NCBI GenBank assembly: GCA_010094025.1
Contig: ML991791.1
Location: 186,001 to 250,000, forward strand
Length of the DNA: 64,000 nucleotides
Origin: Viridothelium virens
Taxonomy: Eukaryota; Ascomycota; Dothideomycetes; Trypetheliales; Trypetheliaceae
Reading direction: 5' to 3'
In this document: piece after piece, positions 19,687 through 31,233 of the stretch
Layout: every line of letters starts with the position of its first letter
How positions within the stretch are numbered: position 1 is the stretch's first letter
Notes under the pieces: generated by a model
Databases searched by the model: none
What the model saw: the letters and a program-made list of their open reading frames with translations, nothing else
What the model was told of the DNA's origin: nothing
Program-made: the position numbers and the translations under genes

Positions 19687-22600
19687 TTACAGCGCAGGCT
19701 CCTGCTCCGCCCCAACCACCGCATCCTTCTCCCTCTCCCCCGTAAAATATCCATTCGACATCGCCCCCGCACTCTGCGGCGTTGGCAAATGCGGCACTCC
19801 ACTCCCATCCAGGCTATTCTTCTGCTTCTCCATCCCCGCCACCCCACTATCCTTATCCTTCTCGCCCACCCTCGCCTCCTCCCCTTCCCCCTCCGGCAAC
19901 CCGCTGATGCCCAACCCCCCATCCCCATCCGCCTCATCGATCGGGCTCACCGGCGGCCGTACATCCTCGGCACCATCCTCCATGAGCGCCGGCGGCCGCT
20001 GCTTCATCGCGCGCGCCTTGCCCAGCGAGATGGTCTTCTGCTGGTACGTGGTGACGACGCTCTTGGACTCGTCGCGGTCGATGGTCGCCTTCATGAGCGC
20101 CGCCATCCACAGCCGCCCTTGCTGGATGTTGTCCACCGCGAAGTAGTGCACCGTCGGCTTCGTGAAGTTGACGGCTTTCGAGAGGCCCGACCGCGGCGGC
20201 ACGAGCTTGAAGATGAAGATGCCGGACGGGTCCTTTTTGCTGTTGCTGGAGCTGTTGGAGGCCGCGGCCGCGGCCGCGACGACGGCGGCGCCACCCGTGA
20301 TGGTCGTTGTGGTGGTGCCGGGCGAGGTTAGGCCGGCGGCTGCGGCTTTTTCGGCGTCGATGGAGGCGGTCGTCGGGGTCTGCGCGTTTTGTGGGGAGGT
20401 GGGGGAGGCGGTAGCGCCGGTGAGGGTAGCGTGGAGACCTGTGAGGCGTTCTGTATCGGCGGGGAGGACACGATGGGAAGAAATGTCGATGAGTCCTTTT
20501 TCTTCCTTGTCGTTCTCCGTGTAGTAGTAGGAGAGCCGCCGACCTTTGAGTACGAAGAGTCGCGGTTTCCAGGTTGCTACAATATTAGATGATTTCTTTT
20601 TCATCCAACCACTGTAGTCGCAATCGGCCATTTGTTCTTGGGGTGTTTTTTTGACCAGACCGCGGGTGTATGCACTAGTGTTCTTCTTTGACCGACGTTT
20701 CGAGCTGGTAGTGGTGGAAGTCATGCTGGTCATTGTACTCTGCCTGTTATTCGATGCTTCCGAGGCGTCCAAAGACGTTCCAGAAGGCGTAGTTGATCCA
20801 GTTCGGGCAGGGGATACCGGAGACTCCTTCACGGGGGATACGGGTGCCCGATCTGCATCTGCTTTTGCTCTCTCGTCTCCCGTAATAGCATCGGAGATCG
20901 TTCGAATGCCTGTCACCCGAGGCTTTGACCAAAATTGACTCTGCTGGTGCGCTGGTGAAGGTGAGATGAACGAAGAAGTATCGCTTCCTCCACCACTTCC
21001 AAGGGCAGGCGAATTTGCAATAGCGTCCATGCTAGGCGATTGACTAAATTCTAACTTGGTCACGGTAGGAGGCAGGTCTTTCGTGGCGATCATTGATGGT
21101 GTACTGAAATCAGGACCACTAGCAGCTCGCTGGGCTCGATTAGCCTTGCCATAGTAATGCTGTGCTGCCGGAGACAAAGGGGAGGCGCCGAATGGTTGAA
21201 TCGATTCCGTGCTTCCAGCACGCAGGTGTGCCCGAGGCGCCTCGCTGCGCCTTCGAGCATCGTAACTGGATTCACGGGAGTGAGAAGCACTTTGGTTCTT
21301 TCTAAGAACCCTTCTGTTGCTCTTACCGCCCCTCATCTCTACTTCGCCTCCGGAAAAATACCCTTTCTCGAGGTCGTAAGGTACGGTAACAGTGGAATTA
21401 GAATTAGAATTAGAGTTGTCGAATTGGGTACCATCGGTGCTGAGCGAATGAGTATGCGCGGAGGAAGCAGGCCGCCCGCCTTGCACAGTCGGTGGGCTAG
21501 CGACACCTCCCCAATTCCTATCAAAAGAAGGAATCTTCCTATGTGTAGCTCTCGTCGGTGATGCTGACAAACTACTTTCCGGCAGTACTGTCTTGAGGGG
21601 TGTATTCGTATTGTCAATCGATGAATGTCGTCTCGAGTGATTCATTTGTCGCACGGATGCTGCGGATGGGCGGGAAGATATTTCCTGGATTGGGGGAGTC
21701 TGCGTCGACGGCAGTGGTGAATTGCGTCCGAATGGAGTTGGAGCTGCCAAAGAGGCCGTGCTCTCTGTGTGAATGGACTGCGTACGCGAAGCCGGTTTCT
21801 CAGAAATGCTGGGGATGCGAGGTAACACGGTACCTATAGAAGTGCTCCGATTTCTATTAGCCGAATCTTGTGAGGCATCGTCGCCGCCAGAGTACTCTGA
21901 AACACTTCTTGAACGTTTGGAGTTCCCCCTCACTTCCTCCTGTAGAGCTTTAATTTTCTGCCACGTTCGAAGCCTTCGACCGACAGGGCCTAGTTCGAAT
22001 TCTTTGATGAATATCGAAGGTTGGTCCATGCCGAGAAGCACTTCTCCGGATATTTCCTGCTCGCGGAAGACATCGCAGTGTTTCCGTTCCACACCAACGT
22101 CCTCCAAATATTCGGCAACTTGTTCTGGCGTCCACTTTGAGACTTCTGCTTCGGAGTGAAGACCCGACTCCTCCTCGTCGGTCTCTTGACCATTAATGTA
22201 CGAGAGTCGCGGACCAACCTGGTTGCTATATTCACTTCCTGAATCAGTGGCAGCTCTGCGATTTTCACGCAGCATACTGTGCCTGGGCGTGGACATGTCC
22301 GTGATATGCTCGTTGATGACACTCAAAGTCTCATTCATCACTGCGTTATCCGTATTACCGTCGATGGCCATTGTCGTGCTACGAGCTGATGTTGGAGGGG
22401 TAGCTCGCGAGGGCGACGACTGAACTAGAGGAGAAGATGCGGAGCGAACAATATTTCCAGTGCCGGGCGATTTTCCAGCTGGTTCAGCTGTGACCGGGGA
22501 GGTAAAATTATTGTTCGTGGGCTGAACAGCCTGTACAGCATGGTACTGAGGACTGACCATTGACATTGGCTGACCCTGGCCATTCAGCTCCAACCGTGCA

Positions 22601-23007
22601 TGACTTTCGTTGACCCGTCGTTGGTATGCAGTATTGCTAAGGGTACCCTTTGGCGCTAGAGTTGTATAGACTGTATGACCGAGTCAATGAGTGTTTTGTT
22701 GCGAGATAACCGGGAATCTATCACACCTTCAGGAAACAGCCCAGTAAGGGAACTCGTCAAGTGTCTGCCCAAGAACCAGCCATCTCCAAAGTCATCGTCG
22801 CGTTCTATTAGCTCGACACGATCTCCTTTGGATAGGCTGAGTTCATCGGGGCTGCGCGCATTGAAATCGTCTACTCAGAAATTCGGAAATTAGCGGATGT
22901 ACCCGATGGGAGTAGAAAATAGTTCTTTATTGCGGATGTAGTTGTAACTTACGCACTACGAGGAGAACCTCCCCCGGCTGGGCCTGAGAGGGTTGTCGCG
23001 CAGCCAT
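19687..23007 (-). CDS. Boi1/Boi2-like SH3-SAM-PH polarity protein
   Basis: Three exons, 23007-22953, 22870-22727 and 22670-19687, give 1060 residues. The first two exons encode an SH3 domain (VVHDFNARSPDELSLSKGD, DGWFLGRHL, GLFPEVY; residues about 17-75). A SAM domain lies at about 243-310 (VSKWTPEQVAEYLEDVGVE to WQKIKALQEE), long Ser-rich linkers follow, and a PH domain is at about 745-920 (CDYSGWMKKK, TWKPRLFVLKGRRLSYYY, FAVDNIQQGRLWMAALM) with a Ser/Ala-rich insert. This domain order is that of yeast Boi1/Boi2, which link Cdc42/Bem1 polarity, exocytosis and septin collars at the plasma membrane. Confidence 0.9.
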
Positions 23008-24251
23008 CTTAGTCAATCTCGGAAAAGTATCAAGCCTAGAAGCACCAGCTGAATCAGGCAATAGTCTATGCAAGCTGCTTCTTCATGATCGTGGTCGAAA
23101 TGGTCTCAAGGGCTTCGCAAACGGCCGACGGGCGACAAGCAGCGAAACACGGCGGACAGCGGGAGGACTTGACGTGTTGGGAAGTCAAGATCGCTAGATT
23201 CAAAGATCCAAAGTCCCGCGAAATGTGAGCTTGCAGACACGCTCCCGCCCGATCGGTGGTAAGGAGAAGGATGTATAAGTCTTGACGAGGAGGTATAATG
23301 GGGTTTCCCCCCAGAGACGCCAGCGCACAGAGAACCAGGTCGATGGAGATGGTCGGCGGCTAGTTGTTGGAGACAGGAAGCCGGTTTAGCGCATTCAAAA
23401 ATCCGGCTTGATTGGCTGACTCAAGTAACTAACCCTGTTATGAATACCTTGCACTGGGTTGAGAACTTCAGAAATTCAGAGAGTCAATTTCTAGACCGCT
23501 CGGTCAGTAGTCAGGCTTTTCACATTTCTCAGCTGGTCCGTAAGGACCAATTACTATTGTTGGGTGACGTCTGCGCATACGTGAAGTAGGTAAGGCAGTG
23601 AATCAACAAGAGATGGATTTTTGGATATAGCGGCTAGAACCTGGAGCACGTTCTAGAGCAGGGATAGGCGTCTGAAACTTCCCCACAGTCATTATTAACG
23701 TCTGGGCATCGTGGTACGGAGGTTAGATAGGTACCTACCTTACTCACGCTACTTCGTTCACGTCGATCTTCCTTCCTTTACTCACAAGAGACACTCCCTT
23801 TCGACCGTTGAGCATCATCGCCGGCATAGTTAGCAGGAGTTCTCGCCCGCTCACTCATTGATTCGTTGTGTCGACTGGCCCCGGGTGTGACGGATAAGAT
23901 CAAGGGAAGGAAGGAAGGTGCTACGGTGACGAGCGCTCTTCCTCGATTCCTGCTATGCGCCTTCCCATTCACTGCTTTTGTTTCTCGCAATCACGACGCG
24001 TCTTCATGTTCACGCGATGAATCATTCATTTCGGTGAATACATATGCGGGTCGATCCTAGCATGCTGTTTCGATCTCCACCCAAGCTCTCAGCCATGCGT
24101 ATACACGTGGATCTTAGATGTCCGTAGCTATACTCTCTCCTCACTTTTACAATACTCTTCTTCTCAAGGTATGCCCCCTCGAAGTGGATTTCTGAGATTC
24201 TCGAGCGTTTGACGTCTCTAAACTCTACTACCTAGATAAACGTAGCCGCTC
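23008..24251. promoter_or_regulatory. divergent promoter region
   Basis: 1.24 kb separate the divergent starts of the SH3-SAM-PH gene (minus) and the SP-RING gene (plus). No coding frame or repeat was recognised. Long 5' leaders are plausible for both genes. Confidence 0.4.
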
Positions 24252-27200
24252 ATGCCCCAAGATCCACAGTGGGGGGTACCCCGACAGCGAGGGCCACTTA
24301 CGCGTCCGGTAACGCTCGCCGCACCTCAAGGTGAACAACCAGTGTGGGCGGCCAATGTTCAGCAGACGCCGAGTGCAGCATCGGCTCTGGGGAAGAGAAA
24401 GAGACAGCAGAATGGCTCTCAGAACAGTAACATCGTGCAATATCAAACCGTGCCTTCAAACTTCGCTCGCCCTTTACCATCAACCAATAATCCTCAAGTA
24501 AGAGCTACTCCTTCCCAGAGACCGCCATCCCTGCAGGTTGCCGTACAGCAACAACACCCGCACCAGCATTCTGGGATTCCAAGTTCACACCAGTCTGTTG
24601 CAGGCACAAATGGAGGCGTCGTGGGCAATTCGCATACCCTAGACGATGCATTTGAGCAAATTCGCGTGAATCTTCCTGCCTTTCTAGGAACTACTACTGC
24701 AACCCCGATTAATGTTACTGGAAATGGACAACTTGTCTCGCCTATCGCAGAGAGCACAAGGACTCCAACATTCTTCCAGCAGCTGCGGGAGCACGCAACT
24801 GGTCACATTTCGGCCGATGCGGTCCTTCCTTCACCAGCCGCAAGCGATGATGACCCGACATGGCTTTCTACTGACACAGAAAAACAGCGCCGGCAGCAAC
24901 ACAATACACCTAATAATGCAGGCTCTTCGATGCCACAGAATCCGCCCATACAGGCCCCCGTGCCAACGCCGTTGCAGCATCAGTTGCAAACAGCTCAAAA
25001 TCATTCGGTATCAAGTACGACATCGATTGGCCAAACACCCGGTCATTCAAGGCTCCCACCTCCTGACTTTTTTCAACCTGAAAATTGTAACCGCAAGATT
25101 CGTGGTTATTTGGATCAAGATCGAAACATTGGTCGCAATAGCCCTGTCGAGGGGCGAATCAACATACTGAGGGAAGCAAGTATGCGCGGTGATCTCATGT
25201 GTTTGGCATTGCATCAAATCTCGTGCATGCACACCGTCATGCCTGATCAAGTACCCTACGCGATTCAATCTCTTCCGAACATGAAGGATGCATTCGCGCA
25301 TCTGGATTCACTCTTCTCGCGCAATGATCAGCTGCCAACGGGTTTTATCATTTGGGCTGCGAACTTTCCGTCCGATTTTGGCCATATCGTGAAGACATGG
25401 TGCTGGGGTGCTGCCGAGCTGGTGGACCAGTGCAAAATTTTCCTATTCTCATTGTGCACGGAATTGGCACCCTTGGTCCAGGAATGCAAGATGCGCCAAT
25501 ATCCTCCGAGCCCTCGAGAGACACTGAAAGTCCTTAATGTCACTTCACCAGTGCTCCAGTTCGTCGTCTTCCTTTTCATAATGAGGAGTTTCTGGGGTTG
25601 CGCTACTTCCCATTGGGTTTTCGAGGCCGAGAAGGCATTCAAAGCTAGACAGGACCAATTGACCCAGAGCTCTATGTTAGCTCGCTCTCAGATCGATGAA
25701 GACGAGCGCAATTTCGCCGACCAATTGTGGCAATATTATCGAGCACACGTGCAGTGCCTAAGATTGGAACGCCGGAGAGGTCAATCTTCATCTACTACTA
25801 ATCATCCAAACGTACGTGGATCTAGCGTCGTACAAGTAGACCCAAATAGACATCAGCAAACGCCCGCTGCTTCACTTCTCCCTAGAGTGCCGCAATCTGC
25901 AGCATCTGGGTCATTCTTGACTCCGCAACAAGCATTATCAAACCAAATGAACTCTGCGTCTCGCCCCACGAGACAGATTTTACCTCGTGTCCCATCGTCA
26001 ACGATCCAGCAGAACACAATGCACGGTCCTGTTGGTCCGCCACCGTCTTTGGCTGGCGAGCTGACAGCTCAGCGCCCAGGGCCTAACGGCCATAATCAGC
26101 CACAGTTCATGACTATGAACCAGTGGCCACTCAAGTTTCCTATACGTCGGCCCCTATCTTTCTTTCCTGCGCTCGGCGAGATCAGACCACAACCCGCACG
26201 AGTTGATCCTAGCATCTCTGCTCTCCATCAAGTTCATCTGCGAACGCCGACTCCAGTCCGACGAAATGCTCCAGAATTAATAGAGTTGGGCAAATTGTAT
26301 CAGTTCGTGACTGAAATGACAATTCGACAAATTCTTCAACCGTCTCGCTTGATCGAGGACGAAACGTTTCAAGTTTCCGAAGAGATGGCGAAATCGCTTC
26401 CGCGAACCAACAGAAATAATGGTCCACTGTCGAGATTGCTCGAAGAAACCTCTCATTTGTTCCGCTTCCGATGCGTCAAGCTCACCAAACCCGGTGATGT
26501 CTCCGATGACGGACTCCTTGCTACGGCGGACACCTTGTGGCCAGAAAACGTTTGTTTCTGCGTTAATTCCACTTTGTTGGAACTTCGGCGGAAAAGGCAA
26601 TGGAACAAACACTTGCCTGTCGACATTACTCATTTAATCAGGGCAGGCGAGAACTCATTGCGAGTCCTATGGAACGTTAGCCCAAATTACCAAGACTCCA
26701 ATACATATGCCGCCGTGGTTGAGATTGTCAGCTTGCAAAATCACAAGTCCCTCAAGCAAAAAATCCTTACGTCCCAGACAATCAGTGCATCATCAATTCT
26801 TGACAGCATCAAACTCAGTCTTTCTCCCGGGAATCTACTCACTACTTCCTCGAACGACGAGGATGATGATCTCACCATCATCGACAGCAACATCGCCATT
26901 AACGTGTTCGACCCTTACGTCGGCGACCGTCTCTGTGACATACCTGTCCGCAGCCGATCCTGCCTTCACCGCGACTGCTTCGACCTTGAGACATTTTTAC
27001 AATCGCGGCCGTGGCCTCGTGACGCCCCGCAATTCTCTACTGTCGACGAGTGGCGCTGTCCAAAGTGCAAGGCCGATGCACGGCCGCATCGACTGATCGT
27101 AGATGGGTTTCTTATGGAGGTGATGAGAAAGCTCGAGGGGGATGGGAAGTCAGATACAAGGGCAATTGTGGTGGAGAGAGATGGAAGTTGGAAGCCGATG

Positions 27201-27305
27201 GAGATGGCTAGCGGTGGAAAGAAGAAGGAAAAGAGCGCAGCGCAGATTGCTACGCCAACTGTGCAGATGGCAAATGTGGAGATTGTGGATTTGGAGGAGG
27301 AGTGA
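24252..27305 (+). CDS. SP-RING/MIZ zinc-finger protein (PIAS/Siz-like)
   Basis: Single exon, 1017 residues. The first half is Gln/Pro/Ser-rich and probably disordered. The C-terminal part carries an SP-RING at about 885-950 (DRLCDIPVRSRSCLHRDCFD, ETFLQSRPWP, WRCPKCKADARPHRLIVDGF) with the C-x-H-x-C and C-x-x-C ligands expected for this modified RING. It ends with a short acidic VEIVDLEEE, which fits a SUMO-interacting motif. SP-RING proteins are SUMO E3 ligases or chromatin co-regulators in the nucleus. The N-terminal SAP domain of canonical Siz/PIAS proteins was not seen. Confidence 0.8.
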   Translation: MPQDPQWGVPRQRGPLTRPVTLAAPQGEQPVWAANVQQTPSAASALGKRKRQQNGSQNSNIVQYQTVPSNFARPLPSTNNPQVRATPSQRPPSLQVAVQQQHPHQHSGIPSSHQSVAGTNGGVVGNSHTLDDAFEQIRVNLPAFLGTTTATPINVTGNGQLVSPIAESTRTPTFFQQLREHATGHISADAVLPSPAASDDDPTWLSTDTEKQRRQQHNTPNNAGSSMPQNPPIQAPVPTPLQHQLQTAQNHSVSSTTSIGQTPGHSRLPPPDFFQPENCNRKIRGYLDQDRNIGRNSPVEGRINILREASMRGDLMCLALHQISCMHTVMPDQVPYAIQSLPNMKDAFAHLDSLFSRNDQLPTGFIIWAANFPSDFGHIVKTWCWGAAELVDQCKIFLFSLCTELAPLVQECKMRQYPPSPRETLKVLNVTSPVLQFVVFLFIMRSFWGCATSHWVFEAEKAFKARQDQLTQSSMLARSQIDEDERNFADQLWQYYRAHVQCLRLERRRGQSSSTTNHPNVRGSSVVQVDPNRHQQTPAASLLPRVPQSAASGSFLTPQQALSNQMNSASRPTRQILPRVPSSTIQQNTMHGPVGPPPSLAGELTAQRPGPNGHNQPQFMTMNQWPLKFPIRRPLSFFPALGEIRPQPARVDPSISALHQVHLRTPTPVRRNAPELIELGKLYQFVTEMTIRQILQPSRLIEDETFQVSEEMAKSLPRTNRNNGPLSRLLEETSHLFRFRCVKLTKPGDVSDDGLLATADTLWPENVCFCVNSTLLELRRKRQWNKHLPVDITHLIRAGENSLRVLWNVSPNYQDSNTYAAVVEIVSLQNHKSLKQKILTSQTISASSILDSIKLSLSPGNLLTTSSNDEDDDLTIIDSNIAINVFDPYVGDRLCDIPVRSRSCLHRDCFDLETFLQSRPWPRDAPQFSTVDEWRCPKCKADARPHRLIVDGFLMEVMRKLEGDGKSDTRAIVVERDGSWKPMEMASGGKKKEKSAAQIATPTVQMANVEIVDLEEE

Positions 27306-27938
27306 AAATGAGATGTAGGGGACAGGAGAAAGGGTCAGGGAATCTACTCGGTTGGGGGAGGAGCGGAAAGGATTCAAATGGACCAAATTCGGCCCTGTCA
27401 CTTTTTTGGGCGTACTGGCGTTGTTCCAATCTTCGTCTATCCACGATACCCGACTTCGCACCTCAAATTGTTACGTCAGCATGCACTTGTGCATATTGCT
27501 ACTCATAGTCCAGCGTTTTCAGCGAATACAAGTTCAGTTGAACTTCACTGCCTCGCTGTAGATACCCCTTTTCTGTCAAAAGCAAGTTCGGCACAATTGT
27601 TAGTGTAGACTTTAATTCAGGCCATCGAAAATGCGCTACATACCTTACGGCGGCTGGGGGGTTCCTTAACTAGTAATTGATACAATGTTATTTCGACTTT
27701 ACTGTTATGACCTTGTTGGTCCATGTTAACACCACCTTAACATAGCCCAACATGGTCATAACATTTAAACTGAGGTAACATTGTATTAACTACCAGTTGA
27801 GGAACCCCCAGCCGCCGTAAGGTATTCAACACGATGTATCATTACGCTTAAACAAAGGTAACAAAACGCTCTCAAATATCATTTCAAAAGGCTAGACCTT
27901 GCCCTCTCGAATACTCTCACTTCATAACTTTCCAATCA
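27306..27938. other. intergenic between convergent genes, contains MITE copy 1
   Basis: Spacer between the convergent SP-RING gene and the Pmp3-like gene. Apart from the foldback element at 27643-27822 no feature was seen. Confidence 0.5.
27643..27822. mobile_element. foldback MITE, copy 1 (TA target, Tc1/mariner-like)
   Basis: A 180-bp element with inverted ends CCTTACGGCGGCTGGGGG and its near complement, flanked by TA on both sides (27641-27642 and 27823-27824). The inversion extends inward well beyond the ends (ACTAGTAATT, ACAATGTTA and CATGACC-like parts recur in inverted form), so almost the whole element can fold back. No coding capacity. A diverged second copy lies at 59566-59746. TA duplication and size suggest a non-autonomous Tc1/mariner derivative. 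Confidence 0.8.
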
Positions 27939-28792
27939 TCACCTGAAGGCTGGCGCAGGTCGAGGTGTCGTCCCCGGGCCTCCTGCTGAAGATCGATGCG
28001 ACGCATTTCTTGCCATAACCGGCGTCGATCCCACCACCGGACTCACAGGCGCACTCCCATACCCAGACTGATATCCCGCTCGATTCGTGTTCAGACTCCC
28101 CGCCCGCTGGGGCAGCCGCTCGCTGCCCCCCTTCTGCGGCGCAGGACACGCATACCCGCTCGCAGCCGACATCCGCTGACTGCGCCGATTCCCTGCTCCT
28201 CCTCTTTGGCTCCCAGTCCTCGATGGCGGTCTGCTCCCACCCGCACCGCCAACATAGCCCGCATAACCTGGACTCTGATAGCTCACGGGTCTGCTTCCTC
28301 GCTTGCTACCGCCCTGCTTGCTGCCTTGCCTACTCACCCTTCTGCTCCCCTTCCCGCTCTTTCCCCGCCTCACGCCCCCCTTCTCGTCGTCGTCGCTGTA
28401 CCCGTGCTCTTTCCGATAGAGTCGCGCGACTTCGGCGTCGGTGGCGCCGCCGTTGAGGATGATGGGTGAGGCGATCAGGTATTTGAGACCGCCGGGCCAG
28501 CGGCCTTGGCGGACTTTTTTGCGGCGGTGGAAGTAGGTGCAGGAGAGGTAGAAGCCTGGCGATGGTAAGGATTAGTATTCGGAGGAAGATGGAGCGGACG
28601 GAGGAGGTTGTGCGGACGGAGGAGGTTGTAGGGATTGTGAGACTTACCGTGGATATGAGAGGGGATGACGGCGAGGAGGAAGAAGATGCAGTTGATGAGG
28701 CAGTCGGTGCCGGCGCCGGTCAGGATGAGAACGGTGAGGGGAGGAAAGAAGATATTGATTATGGTGAGGAAGATGCGGTACATGAGCGCCAT
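27939..28792 (-). CDS. Pmp3/RCI2 family small membrane protein with long basic tail
   Basis: Two exons, 28792-28648 and 28555-27939, joined across a 92-nt intron (GTAAGT...GCCAG) give 253 residues. The first ~50 residues form the two-helix Pmp3/RCI2 hairpin (IFFPPLTVLILTGAGTDCLI, LAVIPSHIHGFYLS), a family involved in membrane potential and salt tolerance at the plasma membrane. Unlike the 50-60-residue canonical proteins, it continues with RRKKVRQGRW and a roughly 180-residue Gly/Ser/Arg-rich, probably disordered cytosolic tail. Similar tailed versions occur in filamentous fungi. Confidence 0.85.
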
Positions 28793-30163
28793 GGTGGAAT
28801 GATATGGAGGTAGAAGACAGCGATATGATTCGATGTGTTCAATTGAGAAGGTGAGAGAAATTCGGCATCAATCGAATGGCCTGGGGTTGATTCTGAATAG
28901 GGAAGCAGGTAGCACCCAATAACAATGACAGATGGTGCTCTGGACCAGCCTTCCTATTCATCCAGCCTCACACTCTTGTTACTTAGATGTAATGTTGTAC
29001 AAGAAGAAAAGAGAAGAAAGTATAGCGACCTGCGCGCACATTGCGGCCAATCGTTCAATTGTCCTGTCACCAGGCCGTCTGATAGAAGCCGTCATGGAAC
29101 GGGGCCTGAAATTCAAGGGTGCAAGCTTGATTTTCTCCGGTGGAGGATTCGCAACGTCATCGTGCAGTTAATTAGCCTCAAGATCTAGATTCTAGCAATC
29201 AGGAAATCCTTGGTGCTCGGGGAATTTTGATCGCTGGGCTTCAATTGGTCCATCGTCGCCTGTATCAATTTATGCTGGTGCTCGCAGGGTGCCTCATAAG
29301 CAGCACTGCAAGGTCACTGGGCTTGGCTAATCGTCCTCGACGCTGCTTTCATAGCATTTTTGCCGTCCATCTCAAACTCCGTGGTTAGGGGTCGTTCGAC
29401 TCTACCGAGTGTCATGGCGTTGGTTGCAAAGCAGATTTCCTCGAAGCTGCGTACTCGACTTCACTCTCTGGTAACATGTACTATGTTTGCCATACTCTCC
29501 GTCTATACAATTGGCGTAGTGTTCCTATGGCTTTGCCTTTAGCGATCCCTGGGGGAACCCCTTGTGCCCATTTTTATCACCAACTTGACGCGGCTTAGAG
29601 ATAAGGAATCTACTGCCATTACAATCGACAGTGTAGGCGTGCGAGGATGGTGGAGGCCGCTTGTGTGCGAAAGGCTCATAATAATACCTTGGAAAAGTAC
29701 ACCTAGGTACTCCGCACTGTGTTGACTTCATCGAGTGCTAATGTTTCAGCAATGGCGTTTCAACTTGCTAACTAAGTCAACACTGTAGGGAATGCAAATT
29801 CCTGTATTTGGGGAAGCACACTTAGGTTCTGAATGTTGGAGGAAGGCCTACTTCAAATGTGGCTATCACTGATGAGATGTTTACTGACAACATCCGAGAA
29901 GAGAGGTGATACTTCAAGCATGGATAAAGACACCGACTTCAGGACCCCATAACCCTAGACGACGCTCATTTATTATTATGGGAATCTTTCAAACTCTGAG
30001 ACCCAATCGGATAGACAAGAAAGTCTCAACAGTCTGCTTCAGGGATTTGTATTTACGCTTGAAAGCCTTTGCTACGCTTCACCCAGAACTCCAAGCCTAC
30101 AAATACAAGCCACGGGCGCAGTGTACTGGCACGATGACAGGCCGTCCATGAAGTTGTTACAAA
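28793..30163. other. 1.4-kb intergenic, no gene seen
   Basis: Between the Pmp3-like start and the SDR 3' end. Only short motif-free open frames on both strands; I could not assemble a spliced model. Confidence 0.4.
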
Positions 30164-31233
30164 CTACTTCGACTTCGACTCAAACTCTCGATGCTTACTT
30201 TCACACCATTCCCAAAATCTCTTTGGCGCTCCTTTTCCGCCTTGATCCTGCGGCTTCATGGCTTCAACTACGTCCTTTCTCGGAAAATGCTCCTGGATTC
30301 TACCCCAGGGCATAATGTATGCGCCGTTCCTATCCAACGTGATGTCCGGCGAGAGACCAGCATATAATTCGGTGTAGGCTCCAAATTTAGCTGGATAGAG
30401 CGTGCGGTTAAGGACGATCATCCACCATCCCGGAGTTCCCTTAAACATGTTTGTCCGCAAATTTCCGGGATTCTGAGCAACGCTGATCATGGCTTCTTCG
30501 CCCGATCCATACCGTCGAGCCCACTCTGCAGCAAGGAAAATATTCCCGGCTTTGGTGGCGGAATAGGCTCCCATCCGGGTTTTGGGACCTTCGTCGAGGA
30601 TAGCGAAATCTACACCGTCGGTTGGGGATGACATTTCCGCTAGAAGGCTGCCAGCCCACACGACGCGGACCTTTTCTGAATCGGATAATTGAACAGCCTT
30701 GCGAAGCTGAGGCAAGAGTAGTTTGGAAAAGAGAAGAGGGCCGACGCAATGGATGCCCATGAAGGCCTCAGTGCCCTGCGCGGTCTTCGAGCCATAGGGA
30801 ACGGACAGAGCTCCAATACCAGCGTTGTTGAAGAGAATATCGAGCTTTGTCTCCTTGGCTGCAAATGCGGCAGCCGCATCTTCGACGCTTGCGAGATCAT
30901 TTAGATCCAGGGCGAGGAAGTTGAGTTTGCCATTGAATGTGTTGGCAGGTGTTTCGGAAATGATCTGTTGAATAGCAGCTGTTGCGCGTTCCTGTTATGA
31001 TAATGGGATCAATAACTTCCACCATAAAAACAACAATTGATCTGCCTAACCTCTGAGCGCGCACCCATGTAGACCGTAGCCCCTCTGCCGTACAGCATCT
31101 TGCATAATTCGAAGCCGACACCGGCGTTTCCGCCAGTTACGATAACAATGCGACCCTCTTGAGAGGGTATGCTTGCTTCCGTAAAAGACGGCTTGGGTGG
31201 AAAGTACTGCGTCCACACGCTCCAGAGAGCCAT
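30164..31233 (-). CDS. short-chain dehydrogenase/reductase
   Basis: Two exons, 31233-31051 and 30991-30164, phase 0 across a 59-nt intron (GTTAGG...AACAG), give 336 residues. The Rossmann motif TGGNAGVG, the NNAG motif and the YSATK catalytic Tyr/Lys pair mark a classical SDR; an N-terminal extension WTQYFPPKPSFTE precedes the fold, as in fungal retinol-dehydrogenase-like SDRs. It would reduce or oxidise a small carbonyl/alcohol substrate with NAD(P)H. It lies about 11 kb from the PKS and may mark the left edge of the cluster, though fungal SDRs of this type are also common outside clusters. Confidence 0.85.

Noticed and set aside
28925-29188. Two overlapping ~80-codon plus-strand frames as a gene
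   Set aside because: No motifs, no splice partners, and neither frame is clearly favoured over the other.
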